Assembly (NCBI RefSeq): GCF_000317575.1
Contig: NC_019748.1
Span: forward strand, 4,360,501 to 4,424,500
From: Stanieria cyanosphaera PCC 7437
GTDB taxonomy: Bacteria > Cyanobacteriota > Cyanobacteriia > Cyanobacteriales > Xenococcaceae
Length of the DNA: 64,000 nucleotides
Direction: 5' to 3'
Part shown: in pieces, positions 17,755 to 26,665 of the stretch
How positions within the stretch are numbered: position 1 is the first letter of the stretch
How the letters are laid out: the number at the start of each line of letters is the position of its first letter
The notes under the pieces: model-generated
The model's database searches: none
The model's input: only the letters and a program-made list of their open reading frames with translations
What the model was told of the DNA's origin: nothing
Position numbers and translations under genes: made by a program

Positions 17755-18588
17755 ATGGAATTAGCAAACCGTCAATGGTGGGTAGAACGTTGGTTGGAAT
17801 TACTTGATTCTTATCGTTTTAAAAAACGTCTCGAACGAGGTAGAAACTACGCCAGAGAAGGTAATGTTCTCAGTATTGAGTTTGTGGGTTCACAAGTATT
17901 AGCCAAAGTGCAAGGAAGTGAAGCCCAACCTTATCAAGTATCATTGTCCCTAGCTTCTTTTACTGATGAAGATTGGAGTTTTATTACTCAAACAATGTCT
18001 GAAAAAGCAATTTTTTCGGCTCAATTATTAGCTGGAGAAATGCCTGCCAATATTGAAGATGTCTTTACGGCAAATGGTTTGAGTTTATTTCCTTTTTCTT
18101 TAACCGAAATTCGTTCCCGTTGTAGTTGTCCTGATAAAGCTAATCCCTGTAAACATATTGCTGCTGTTTATTATCAATTGAGCGATCGCTTTAGTGAAGA
18201 TCCTTTTGTTTTATTTCAACTGCGAGGACGTACTAAAACTGAAATTTTGGATACACTTCGGCAATTACGTAGCAATAAAGTTAATTCTGAATCAAACACT
18301 TCTTCATTAGACTCAACCTCAGATGTAATTGCGACAGAAAAGTCATCTCAATCAACCAAAACAAAAACTTCAGAAAACACTGATTTAAAAAATTTTTGGC
18401 AATATAACGAGCCTTTAGAACCCTCTTTAGTAGTTATTACTCCTCCTACTGAAGGTAAAATTATTTTGGATTTGTTAGGAGAAATTCCTTTAGCTACTGC
18501 TGATGCCGAAGCTTTGAAACAATATTTAATTCAGGTTTATCAAACTACTTCCCAACAGGCAATTATGACGGCTTTAAATCGAGATTGA
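17755..18588 (+). CDS. SWIM zinc-finger protein
   Basis: A 277-residue protein with a SWIM motif at about residues 121-135: CSCPDKANPCKH, i.e. CxC-x6-CxH. SWIM fingers bind zinc and mediate DNA or protein contact; in bacteria such proteins often accompany SNF2-type helicases, but no helicase gene is in the window. The N-terminal part (WWVERWLELLDSYRFKKRLERGRNYAREG) is the usual lead-in of this family. A low-complexity Ser/Thr/Lys linker (about 175-215) precedes a C-terminal helical part. It is co-directional with maf, 37 bp away. Confidence 0.82.
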   Translation: MELANRQWWVERWLELLDSYRFKKRLERGRNYAREGNVLSIEFVGSQVLAKVQGSEAQPYQVSLSLASFTDEDWSFITQTMSEKAIFSAQLLAGEMPANIEDVFTANGLSLFPFSLTEIRSRCSCPDKANPCKHIAAVYYQLSDRFSEDPFVLFQLRGRTKTEILDTLRQLRSNKVNSESNTSSLDSTSDVIATEKSSQSTKTKTSENTDLKNFWQYNEPLEPSLVVITPPTEGKIILDLLGEIPLATADAEALKQYLIQVYQTTSQQAIMTALNRD

Positions 18589-18618
18589 ACTTAAAAGCTA
18601 GTAAGTAGATTGATGTAC

Positions 18619-18638
18619 AGACGTTCTATGGAACGTCT
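18619..18638. repeat. Small perfect hairpin between convergent genes
   Basis: AGACGTTC-TATG-GAACGTCT, preceded by TGTAC. No T-run follows. It shares the TGTACAGACGT edge with the hairpin at 19675-19693. Confidence 0.6.
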
Positions 18639-18645
18639 CTAATAT

Positions 18646-19338
18646 TTAACGAGGTCGAGAGCGATCGCTAAACAAACCTAATAGAGGCCCCAAAATCGCC
18701 CCAAAAATAAACCCCCCTGCGTGCGCCCAATAAGCCACCCCAGCAGTATTCTCTGGTAATCCTAAAGAAGCAACACTACTAAAAGCTTGTTGAACAAACC
18801 AAAAACCCAGAAAAAATACCGCAGGAATTCTAACTGTAGTAATAAAAAAACCTAAAGGAAGTAAAGTCAAAATTTGCGCTTTGGGATATTTTAAAATATA
18901 TGCTCCCATCACACCTGCGATCGCACCACTTGCACCAACCGTAGGAGTAATAGAATTCATATCAAAAAACCAATGAGTTAAACCAGCTAAAATACCACAA
19001 CCCAAATAAAAAAGCAAAAACTTGAAATGTCCCAAAGAATCTTCAATATTATTGCCAAAAATCCAAAGAAATAGCATATTAAAGCCGATATGAGCCAAAC
19101 CACCATGCAAAAATTGAGAAGTAATCAGGGTTAAATATTCTGGTACAGGTTGGTTAGAAGGAGAACCAGCAAAACTCGCACTTAATTGTCTAGGAATAAC
19201 AGCATAAAGCTGAAAAAAATCATTTAATTGAGAACCCAAAGACACTTGGTGGATAAAAACTGCAATATTTATGCCAATTAATACGTAGACAACTACTGGC
19301 GTTGTGTAGCTTGGATTATCATCATTTAAAGGTATCAT
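18646..19338 (-). CDS. Rhomboid-family intramembrane serine protease
   Basis: A 230-residue membrane protein with about six helices. The catalytic dyad is visible: Ser in GASGAIAG (about residue 137) within helix 4 and His in YWAHAGGF (about 207) within helix 6. The HGG-AHIGFNMLFLWIFGN segment is the conserved helix 2 with the accessory His and Asn. It cleaves transmembrane segments of substrates in the plasma or thylakoid membrane; substrates cannot be inferred. It converges with the SWIM gene. Confidence 0.92.
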   Translation of the reverse strand: MIPLNDDNPSYTTPVVVYVLIGINIAVFIHQVSLGSQLNDFFQLYAVIPRQLSASFAGSPSNQPVPEYLTLITSQFLHGGLAHIGFNMLFLWIFGNNIEDSLGHFKFLLFYLGCGILAGLTHWFFDMNSITPTVGASGAIAGVMGAYILKYPKAQILTLLPLGFFITTVRIPAVFFLGFWFVQQAFSSVASLGLPENTAGVAYWAHAGGFIFGAILGPLLGLFSDRSRPR

Positions 19339-19674
19339 TAGTATTTTTCCTGGAAATATTTTTTAAATGTAATATTTTTAGCTTAAGCTTGTATTTTAAA
19401 CAACAAAGTTAATAACGCGAACCTGTACCGTAGGAAATTTTCCTAGGAGGTTCGCGTTGGCTGATGGAATCAAGATTTGATCCTATTTTACACTGCTGAA
19501 ATTTGATTGCTATGGTGGTTGTCTGGAATAAAGGTTCGCGTGCAAAAATTAAAACCACCAGTGGCAAAGTTAAATATCTTGGCTAAAAAATTGTCAAATG
19601 TCGTCTTGCTGCGCTGACAAATTATTTGATTGCAACGCTATTAGATACAAAATTTTTACAGTAACAAGCGCTTC

Positions 19675-19693
19675 GACGTGTCACCGACACGTC
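19675..19693. repeat. Small hairpin, TGTACAGACGT family
   Basis: GACGTGTC-ACC-GACACGTC, an 8-bp perfect stem. On the minus strand it begins TGTACAGACGT, as does the hairpin at 18619-18638, but the rest of the stem differs in a compensated way. Confidence 0.6.
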
Positions 19694-19786
19694 TGTACAA
19701 AAGTAAAACTAATTTCTACTACAGAAACAATCGAAATGGTGGAATAATTGCTCATTTATCAGCTATTGACTATACCCTTAAACCTG

Positions 19787-19827
19787 TGGCGTTGGTGAAT
19801 GAAGGTCTGATTGATTCACCAACGCCA
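19787..19827. repeat. 14-bp perfect inverted repeat
   Basis: TGGCGTTGGTGAAT and its exact complement are separated by 13 nt. No T-run follows. It could be a transposon end pair or a regulatory hairpin. Confidence 0.65.
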
Positions 19828-19921
19828 AGTATATTTTCGCTCTCATATCCCACCAATGATATTGTCCAGTTAAATAATCATTTAAGATGATTTCTTCAAG
19901 ACAAAAATAGGACATGGAGAT

Positions 19922-20311
19922 TCAAGCTAAGGTTTCTGGACAATAGCCTAATCCCCTGGTGAATTGCTGACGAAAAGCTTCTATTTCTTTAGTATCAGGC
20001 ATTCCGTGAGCTACTACTGCTACTTGATAGCGACGCATGACTTCTACAGGAGACTGTCCTGTTTCTAGACTCCAAAATACCATCTGCAAGCGCATTTCTG
20101 GGTCATAAGTAATACCTAATTCACTCATAAATGCTCTAAAATCACCATGAAGCTCAGGAGTAAGAGATTGAGGAAATCTAACTTTAACAATCCAGCCATC
20201 AATCTGATGAATAACAGTAATTGAAGCATTTCGGGCGTGCTTCATAATCCGAAGATAATTGATTGTCCGTAAAGTCAGACTGGCATTAGCTAGAAAGTAG
20301 AGGTAATCCAT
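19922..20311 (-). CDS. Conserved-looking protein of unknown function
   Basis: Not recognised. From the ATG at 20311 the protein has 129 residues; a second ATG at 20245 would give 107 and remove an odd hydrophobic lead. The core reads as a compact alpha/beta domain: strand SITVIHQIDGWIVKVRFP, helix LHGDFRAFMSELGI, strand RLQMVFWSLE, then GQSPVEVMRRYQVAVVAHG, and a helix with EIEAFRQQFTRGLGY. Codon use and composition look like a real cyanobacterial gene. It is transcribed divergently from queA, sharing a 140-bp leader region. Confidence 0.6.
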   Translation of the reverse strand: MDYLYFLANASLTLRTINYLRIMKHARNASITVIHQIDGWIVKVRFPQSLTPELHGDFRAFMSELGITYDPEMRLQMVFWSLETGQSPVEVMRRYQVAVVAHGMPDTKEIEAFRQQFTRGLGYCPETLA

Positions 20312-20452
20312 AAACAATTTACTGAAGCTTTACTTAATCTAGTGTCACAAAAAATTAAACCCTTCGCCTAGGGGAAAAGCACCCGATTTTCTTGGCGTAC
20401 TATAGGGGAAATCACCCATTTTTCACAATCAAATTGAACTACTACTTACAGT

Positions 20453-21568
20453 ATGAATCTAGATAAATTGCTTTCTAGCTATGGCTACGAACTACCTTCA
20501 GAATTAATTGCTCAAACTCCAGCCGTCCCAAGGGATAGTTCCCGTTTATTAGTAGTGAATTCACCTACTACCCAATTTCACAGTCGTTTTTCTGAGCTAA
20601 TTGATTGGTTATTACCAGGTGATCTATTAGTTCTCAACAATACTCAGGTGATTCCGGCACGTTTATATGGTCATAAGGCTACAGGCGCACCTGTGGAAAT
20701 TTTACTTTTAGAAGAGAAAAAAAACAATTGCTGGTTAGCTTTGGTGAAACCAGGAAAACGTTTTAAGTTGGGAACAGAAATTTATTTTGATTCAGTTGAC
20801 AAGAGTGTAACTAAGGAAGCAGAATTTAAAGCTCAAGTAATCGAGCGAGATGAAGCGACAGGAGGAAGAATTCTACAATTTTTTTGTCCTGAAGGTAGAT
20901 CTTTTTGGCAGATGTTAGAGGAGTTTGGGCAAATTCCTTTGCCTCCCTATATTAATCCTGATTCTTTTCCATCAGAACCTTCAAATTCGTTATCGCTGTC
21001 TTCACAATATCAAACTATCTTTGCTCAACAACCAGGAGCGATCGCAGCACCAACGGCAGGATTGCACTTTACTGAAGAATTATTGCAAAAATTACAAGCT
21101 AAAGGTATCAATCAAGCTTATTTAACTCTTCATGTAGGAGTAGGGACATTTCGCCCTGTGGAGGTAGAAAATATTACCGATCATGTGATGCATCAAGAAT
21201 GGATTGAATTGCCATTAGCAACTGTCGAGCAAATTAACGCTACTAAAGCTAGAGGTGGAAGAATCATTGCTGTAGGAACAACTGTAGTTCGCGCTTTAGA
21301 AACTGCTGCCAAAGCTTCTCAAAATCAAACATTAAAGCCGTTTCGTGGTAAAAGCGATCTGTTTATTTATCCTGGTTATCGTTGGCAAATTGTTGATGGT
21401 TTAATTACTAATTTTCATCTACCTTATTCTAGTTTGTTGATGTTAGTTAGTGCTTTGATTGGTAGAGAACGTTTACTAGCTTTGTATGATGAAGCGATCG
21501 CAAAACAATACCGTTTTTATTCTTTTGGTGATGCCATGTTAATTTTGCCTGAAGCTAAACTAGGTTAA
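20453..21568 (+). CDS. queA: S-adenosylmethionine:tRNA ribosyltransferase-isomerase
   Basis: A 371-residue QueA, full length. It transfers and isomerises the ribosyl part of S-adenosylmethionine onto 7-aminomethyl-7-deazaguanine in tRNA, giving epoxyqueuosine. Family motifs are present: [12 protein letters not shown] and RDSSRLLV near the N-terminus, [35 protein letters not shown], and [17 protein letters not shown]. The UPF0104 membrane gene follows after 7 bp, so they are probably co-transcribed. A tandem PTPS/QueD-like gene at 61.4 kb may supply an earlier queuosine step. Confidence 0.96.
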   Translation: MNLDKLLSSYGYELPSELIAQTPAVPRDSSRLLVVNSPTTQFHSRFSELIDWLLPGDLLVLNNTQVIPARLYGHKATGAPVEILLLEEKKNNCWLALVKPGKRFKLGTEIYFDSVDKSVTKEAEFKAQVIERDEATGGRILQFFCPEGRSFWQMLEEFGQIPLPPYINPDSFPSEPSNSLSLSSQYQTIFAQQPGAIAAPTAGLHFTEELLQKLQAKGINQAYLTLHVGVGTFRPVEVENITDHVMHQEWIELPLATVEQINATKARGGRIIAVGTTVVRALETAAKASQNQTLKPFRGKSDLFIYPGYRWQIVDGLITNFHLPYSSLLMLVSALIGRERLLALYDEAIAKQYRFYSFGDAMLILPEAKLG

Positions 21569-21575
21569 TCGTTTT

Positions 21576-22505
21576 ATGAAGCAAATTATTGCCCCACTCA
21601 AACCCTATTTACGTTGGTTTATTTTGGGTGGAAGTTTGTTTTTTCTGCTCAAAACTTTTAAGGATCGCTTTGCAGAAGTCACGACTATTAAAGTAAGTTC
21701 TCAAGGATGGTGGCTACTAGTAGCTGCTTTAATTATTACGTTGGTAGCGCATATTTGGTCTGGTTATGTTTGGACTTGGATTTTAGCAGTTTTTCGGCAA
21801 TCTTTTAATCGATGGTGGGGCATTAAAATTTATTTGATTACTAATATTGCTAAATATTTACCTGGTAATATCTGGCATTTTTATGGACGTATTTCAGCCG
21901 TTTCTAAGGCGGGAGGTTCTTTAGGAGAAGCTACTTTAAGTGTTTTACTAGAACCATTATTAATGGCAGCAGCAGCTTTACTCATTGGTTTAGTTAGCAG
22001 TTTGATGGGTTGGGTTCACACCAGTTTTAGTATTCAAGTATGGAGTTTACAAATTCTGGCTTTAACTACTGTCTTGATTGGTATTCATCCACGAATTCTT
22101 CAACCAATTTTGCAGCGTTTAAGTCGTAGTAAAGCACAATTAACTGAAGGCAATCAAGTTCACCTTCATACGTATCCTCTTCTGCCTTTAATAGGAGAAA
22201 TTGGGTTTGTTTTATTGAGGGGAGTCGGATTTATTTTGACTGTTTTCGCTTTATATTCTTTTACACCCCAGCAAATACCTAGCTTAATGAGTGCTTTTAG
22301 TTTTGCTTGGTTACTAGGATTAATTGTTCCTGGTGCGCCTGGAGGGATAGGTGTATTTGAAGCAACTGCGATCGCTATTTTAGCTGATTCTCCTATTTCT
22401 CAGGGAGTTATTTTAGCTGCGGTCGCTTGTTTTCGTTTAATCAGTATTTTAGCAGAAGCGATCGCTGCTGGTTTGGCTTGGTTACTACCTCAACTTAACA
22501 ACTAG
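21576..22505 (+). CDS. UPF0104 / LPG-synthase transmembrane-domain protein
   Basis: A 309-residue polytopic protein with 7-8 hydrophobic helices and the AglD/MprF-like flippase fold pattern: ITNIAKYLPGNIWHFYGR in the middle and WLLGLIVPGAPGGIGVFEATAIAIL towards the end. The PGAPGGIGVFE motif is the hallmark of the lysylphosphatidylglycerol synthase transmembrane family. The aminoacyl-transferase domain of MprF is absent, so lipid or polyprenol-linked substrate flipping is the best guess. It follows queA with a 7-bp gap. Confidence 0.82.
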   Translation: MKQIIAPLKPYLRWFILGGSLFFLLKTFKDRFAEVTTIKVSSQGWWLLVAALIITLVAHIWSGYVWTWILAVFRQSFNRWWGIKIYLITNIAKYLPGNIWHFYGRISAVSKAGGSLGEATLSVLLEPLLMAAAALLIGLVSSLMGWVHTSFSIQVWSLQILALTTVLIGIHPRILQPILQRLSRSKAQLTEGNQVHLHTYPLLPLIGEIGFVLLRGVGFILTVFALYSFTPQQIPSLMSAFSFAWLLGLIVPGAPGGIGVFEATAIAILADSPISQGVILAAVACFRLISILAEAIAAGLAWLLPQLNN

Positions 22506-22514
22506 ACAATTAAT

Positions 22515-22961
22515 TTAAAAAGTCAAAATTTTTTCAGCAATTTTTTTTTCTATCGGCATTACTGATAATCGATTACCTTTTTTAATGACTAATAATTGCT
22601 CCTCACTAAACTCTTGTTTTAATTTACTCAAAGTAATAATCTCAGGAAAAATTTGCACAAATTCAACTAATACTGTTTGCCAGCGAGGAGATTCTGAAGT
22701 TGATTTAGGGTCGTAATATTGATTGTTAGGATCGAATTGAGTAGGATCGGCAAGATTATTTTTAACTATTTTCATCAAACCTACTATGCCAGGATTTTTA
22801 GTATGAGAATGATAAAAAAAAGCTAAGTCTTCTAGCTGCATTTGTCTTAAAAAATTTCGAGCTTGATAGTTACGAACCCCTTCCCAAATTGTTTGTTTTT
22901 CCTGAGCTAAATCGTTGATGCTATAAACATTGGGTTCGGATTTCATTAACCAATAATTCAT
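22515..22961 (-). CDS. EVE-domain protein
   Basis: A 148-residue single EVE domain (PUA-like fold). The opening MNYWLMKSEPNVYSINDL, then WEGVRNYQARNFLRQM, and GDLAFFYHS-like LEDLAFFYHSHTKNPGIVGL are the family core, forming the aromatic pocket thought to bind modified bases. EVE proteins often travel with restriction or defence genes, but here the neighbour is an FAD oxidoreductase ending 6 bp upstream, and no restriction system is near. It is probably a housekeeping copy. Confidence 0.88.
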   Translation of the reverse strand: MNYWLMKSEPNVYSINDLAQEKQTIWEGVRNYQARNFLRQMQLEDLAFFYHSHTKNPGIVGLMKIVKNNLADPTQFDPNNQYYDPKSTSESPRWQTVLVEFVQIFPEIITLSKLKQEFSEEQLLVIKKGNRLSVMPIEKKIAEKILTF

Positions 22962-22967
22962 TTTTGT

Positions 22968-24137
22968 TTATTGACAATCATTATTTAACTGAACAATAAT
23001 TTGATCTTTTTTTCCTGCTACCCAATTAGCAAAACGTCTGGCTAAAGGAGGAACAAAGACTAAAGGGCTAGTAAAACCATTAAAAACATAAACTCCTGAC
23101 CAATTTTTGACATTACCAATTACAGCAATTGAATTAGTTGTAAAAGCCACTAAACAATGATGAAAATTTCCTGGAATTTTTTCGACGAAAGGTAGAATCT
23201 TAGCTACTTGTTGGCGAATTTTTACTTCTGCTAAACTTTGATCAAACTTGACATTTGGATTAGTGATAATCCCACTAATTTGACCAATACATAAACTACC
23301 ATCCAGAAACTGAACTGCACCTGCATCTAAAATAGATTGTATCGGTTGATCATCTAATCGATCCCAAAGAGATTGTTGTTCGATTTCACTAGCAGTTGCT
23401 TCTAAGGCAAATCTTTGTTGTCTGGCAGGCATAATAATAGAACGCAGCTTAAAATCTACAGGGGGAGTTGTAATCAGTTGGGCATGGGTAAAATAATTTT
23501 TGACTACGATATCAGATTGTTTAAGTAGTGAACGAGTTAAACCGCCTGCACAAACTACAGTATTAGCAGCGTAATAAGTATTTTGAGAAGTGACTACGCC
23601 TTGAATTAAATGTTCACTACCGAGTAATTTAATCACAGGTTCGTAGACAATTGTGCCTCCCAAACGAAGAAAAGCTTGTTGATAAGCTTGGGCAGTTTTT
23701 TGCGGATGAATATGACCATGAGGTAATTTTAATATACCCGCGATCGCTTTAGGATTTAATAATGGTTCTAGTTCACAAGCTGCTTGGAGATCTAAAAGTT
23801 CAGGAGTAACGGCAAACTGAGAGTAGTTTTGCAAGATTTGGATAGGATCATCTTCCTTGTCAATGGTTAAAACTAAATCTAATTCTCTAAATTCTGTATC
23901 TGCTTCTAATTCTTCGGATAAATTGCGATGTAACTCGATTCCTTCTTGACACAGTTGACGAGTTAATTGATTTGTTCCTGACCAATAAGCCAAACCACCA
24001 TAACTGTATACAGTAGCATTATTAGGAACTACATCTTTTTCAAGCAGAAGAACTTTAAATTTTTGTTTACTCAGTTCGTAAGCAAGTGCCGAACCAGTTA
24101 TTCCTGCACCAATTACTATCCAATCGTAAATTGTCAT
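22968..24137 (-). CDS. FAD-dependent oxidoreductase, DAO/glycine-oxidase-like
   Basis: A 389-residue flavoprotein. The N-terminal Rossmann motif GAGITGSALAYELSK (about residues 9-23) followed by an acidic strand end LLLEKD is the FAD dinucleotide-binding site. The GGLAYWSG loop and the C-terminal GVYVFNGFTSPLVFVPPLARRFANW match the DAO family, which oxidises amino acids or methylated amines. Substrate residues cannot be read. It leads a two-gene operon with the EVE gene. Confidence 0.85.
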   Translation of the reverse strand: MTIYDWIVIGAGITGSALAYELSKQKFKVLLLEKDVVPNNATVYSYGGLAYWSGTNQLTRQLCQEGIELHRNLSEELEADTEFRELDLVLTIDKEDDPIQILQNYSQFAVTPELLDLQAACELEPLLNPKAIAGILKLPHGHIHPQKTAQAYQQAFLRLGGTIVYEPVIKLLGSEHLIQGVVTSQNTYYAANTVVCAGGLTRSLLKQSDIVVKNYFTHAQLITTPPVDFKLRSIIMPARQQRFALEATASEIEQQSLWDRLDDQPIQSILDAGAVQFLDGSLCIGQISGIITNPNVKFDQSLAEVKIRQQVAKILPFVEKIPGNFHHCLVAFTTNSIAVIGNVKNWSGVYVFNGFTSPLVFVPPLARRFANWVAGKKDQIIVQLNNDCQ

Positions 24138-24306
24138 TAATTGTTATTTGAGCTTGTTACTGATTTTGTTTTTTACCAGAACAATCTTACGATCAAGACT
24201 AGTCTTTTGTTGTAATTATATTAGACATTACCCACAAGAGCGATCGCTTTTACTTACAAAAATTTCTTATCTCAATTAATGAGAAGCAAACTAATTCTCC
24301 GTGTCT

Positions 24307-24357
24307 CCAAGTCTCCCACTCATTCTTAACCATTAAATTAAATGATTAACAGCTTAT
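24307..24357. repeat. 51-bp dispersed repeat, copy 1
   Basis: It matches 52996-53046 at 47 of 51 positions, in the same orientation. This copy ends one base before the stop codon of the exported FAD oxidoreductase; the other ends in the start codon of lptB. Confidence 0.85.
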
Positions 24358-26388
24358 CTAACGCCAATCATCCCAAGATTGATTAAAAATAGAAGTATTC
24401 GGAAACGCAGTTGGATTGCCACTTTCATTAAGTTTTTTCTGAAGTGCTTGTAATTCTTTTTCTTTTAAATAAATCTCGTCTACCATTTGATAAGGTAGAA
24501 TTCCCTGGTCTAAAGCAAAAGCTGCCGTCATGCCTGCTGCTACACCAGAAGACCATTCAAAGGAATGTACCCGATAAGCTGCTGCTGCAATATGACTTGT
24601 CGCAATACTTTTACCAGAAACAATCAAATTATCGATTTTTTGAGGAATCATCGACCTAAACGGAATTTGAAAAGGATAAGCTAGCCCTTGTCCTCTTCTT
24701 TCTCCTGCTTTTTCTGTATTACCCGGTTTTTCAGCAGGAGATTCACTCATACAGGGATGAAAATCAATTGCGTAATGACCAATACCTACAGAATCAGGAT
24801 AAATTGTCGAACGAGTTCGGCGTTTTAAAGAATCAATATCAGCATTTCGATTAAAAACAGCTTCTAAACCATCAATTAACCGCCACAAACTACGATAAGT
24901 TGTTGGAGATAAAGTATTGCGGTAATATTCATCCCGATAATCAATTCGCGAAATATCAATTTCAGAAATTGTAAATCCTTGAGAATAACCAGGATAAACT
25001 CTACCAATAATTCTTCTGCCTTCCCTCATATAAGGATACTTAGATAAACCATGAACTGTACCCATTGGTGAATCTAATCCAGTTAGTAAACGATTATTAG
25101 GATTAGGTTTTTTAACCCCGTCTCCCAATTGAGAATCAGTTGTTCCTTCTACCAACCAATAAAAATAACCGAGGGCGTGATCCTCTCCTTTTTGTAAAGT
25201 TTCTGTCCGTAAACCGCCCATCCAACCATCTGGTTCTAGTTGTCCTGTTGCTTGGAGTTGTTGGCGAGTATAAACTAAATTATCTTTTGCTGTTCCTGGA
25301 CGATAATCATTGCCCCAAGTCCAGTTTTGCATCGAAATATCGCCAGGAGTTGGTTTTGTGAAAGAAATTCCCCCAAATTTATCTGATTGTCCTTTTTTTG
25401 GACTCCAAATTCTTCTATAGGTAAATACCAAATCAAAACTTGCCAGTCGTTCTAATTCATAACTGTAATATTGATGATGCTGAAGATAAAAAGGAGGCAT
25501 TCTATGAACTTGTGGTTCTTCTGTTGCCTCCATCGCAAAGGTATAGGTAAATCCTTGAGTACAGTAAGGATCGTTTGTAAAACTAGAAGCAGAAGGTTCA
25601 TGAGAAGAAATAGGGTCGATTCCTAAACGATAAGGAACATCTGCTAAACCAATGATTTCTCCTGTTTCAGTAGCCTCGATAACGTACCAATTTGTAGGTT
25701 GTTGAGAAGATTTTGGTACAAAACGAATAATATTTTTTTCAAAACGCTCTGAATCTTCATAGGTATATGCGTCTTCAATCGTTTGGGAAAGAGGTTCGGT
25801 GTTGAGAGGTGCTGTATTAGGTGCTGGTTGGTGTTGAATGGCAACTGCGCTAGTGATTTGTTGCCCGCCATTGACAGTATCAATATCTAAATCTTTAATT
25901 ACCGTAGAAGGAAACCACTTTAATGTTCCATTTCCTTTTTTGGCTGCGTCTTGAAGTTGTTGCGAGATAATAGTGTGGGCATCATTGGGCAAAAAACAAG
26001 ATTGACTAACCCAACAATCTCCTGGATTTAATTCACCGTAAAATTTCTCAATTCTTTCTCTTAATTCCAAATAACCACGAGGATAAAATAGTTGGGCGCG
26101 TTGAGTATCTCTTTCATCTAAAGCAGATGTTCCTTGAGAAGAAATTTGTCCTCCCAACCAATCGGTAATCTCTGTCAAACAAACAGTTTTTCCTGCTAGT
26201 AAACCTTCATAACTAGCTGCTGCCCCTGCTAAACCTCCTCCAACGACTAAAAGATCACATTCTACTGTTTGGTCTGGATTTGGTGATGAGGTTGCCGAGA
26301 GAGGAACAGAGAATGATTCATAAACAAATAAACTTAAAGACAGAGTAACAAAGTGTTTAAGCCATTGTTTGGTTGGTTTATAGATCAT
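24358..26388 (-). CDS. Exported FAD-dependent oxidoreductase (FAD_oxidored family)
   Basis: A 676-residue protein with a signal peptide (HFVTLSLSLFVYESFSVPLSA). The FAD-binding Rossmann motif CDLLVVGGGLAGAAASYEGLLAGK (about 43-66) is followed by ITDWLGGQISSQGTSALDE, the signature of the FAD_oxidored family. A long middle domain precedes the closing dinucleotide motif KIDNLIVSGKSIATSHIAAAAYRVHSFEWSSGVAAG. Export of a flavoprotein usually means the Tat route, but the visible n-region (KPTKQW) has no twin arginine, so folding after Sec export would be needed. The substrate is unknown. Confidence 0.82.
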   Translation of the reverse strand: MIYKPTKQWLKHFVTLSLSLFVYESFSVPLSATSSPNPDQTVECDLLVVGGGLAGAAASYEGLLAGKTVCLTEITDWLGGQISSQGTSALDERDTQRAQLFYPRGYLELRERIEKFYGELNPGDCWVSQSCFLPNDAHTIISQQLQDAAKKGNGTLKWFPSTVIKDLDIDTVNGGQQITSAVAIQHQPAPNTAPLNTEPLSQTIEDAYTYEDSERFEKNIIRFVPKSSQQPTNWYVIEATETGEIIGLADVPYRLGIDPISSHEPSASSFTNDPYCTQGFTYTFAMEATEEPQVHRMPPFYLQHHQYYSYELERLASFDLVFTYRRIWSPKKGQSDKFGGISFTKPTPGDISMQNWTWGNDYRPGTAKDNLVYTRQQLQATGQLEPDGWMGGLRTETLQKGEDHALGYFYWLVEGTTDSQLGDGVKKPNPNNRLLTGLDSPMGTVHGLSKYPYMREGRRIIGRVYPGYSQGFTISEIDISRIDYRDEYYRNTLSPTTYRSLWRLIDGLEAVFNRNADIDSLKRRTRSTIYPDSVGIGHYAIDFHPCMSESPAEKPGNTEKAGERRGQGLAYPFQIPFRSMIPQKIDNLIVSGKSIATSHIAAAAYRVHSFEWSSGVAAGMTAAFALDQGILPYQMVDEIYLKEKELQALQKKLNESGNPTAFPNTSIFNQSWDDWR

Positions 26389-26665
26389 TATGCTTTTAAA
26401 TTTTAGAACAATTAGTTTAATTTTTTAGCCAATTAGTTATAGCAGTACAAAAAAACATTAGGACATTATTATTGCTCGTAGGGGCGATTCATGTCTCCGA
26501 AGGTGCAGCGAAGCGGTCACCCTTACGATATTTTTGTGTCCCAACCCTATGACGTAGTGCTATAGTTATCCAAACAAACATTTCTAGCATATTAATAAAT
26601 TCCTTGAGTTATTTTGTCTTAATCTTTTACAAAAATGTACATACTAAAACTTGATAAATCTTTAG
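26389..26665. other. Intergenic region with palindromic element
   Basis: A GC-rich block at about 26475-26530 (CGTAGGGGCGATTCAT, then CGAAGGTGCAGCGAAGCGG) has the character of cyanobacterial dispersed repeats and stands out from its AT-rich surroundings. No gene seen. Confidence 0.45.

Larger units (their letters stand above)
19339..19921. other. Gene-poor region with several hairpins
   Basis: This 583-bp stretch has no convincing gene. It holds a nested palindrome at 19416-19456 (outer arms CGCGAACCT/AGGTTCGCG, inner arms TAGGAAA/TTTCCTA), a hairpin at 19675-19693 and a 14-bp inverted repeat at 19787-19827. A frame at 19678-19890 starts with GTG inside a hairpin and looks spurious. The cluster suggests accumulated palindromic elements or a decayed mobile element. 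Confidence 0.6.

Noticed and set aside
19678-19890. 70-codon open frame with GTG start
   Set aside because: The start lies inside a hairpin and the frame contains a 14-bp inverted repeat; it has no protein-like pattern.
22515-22961. EVE protein as part of a defence island
   Set aside because: Neighbours are queA, a membrane protein and an amino-acid oxidase; no restriction or toxin gene is near.
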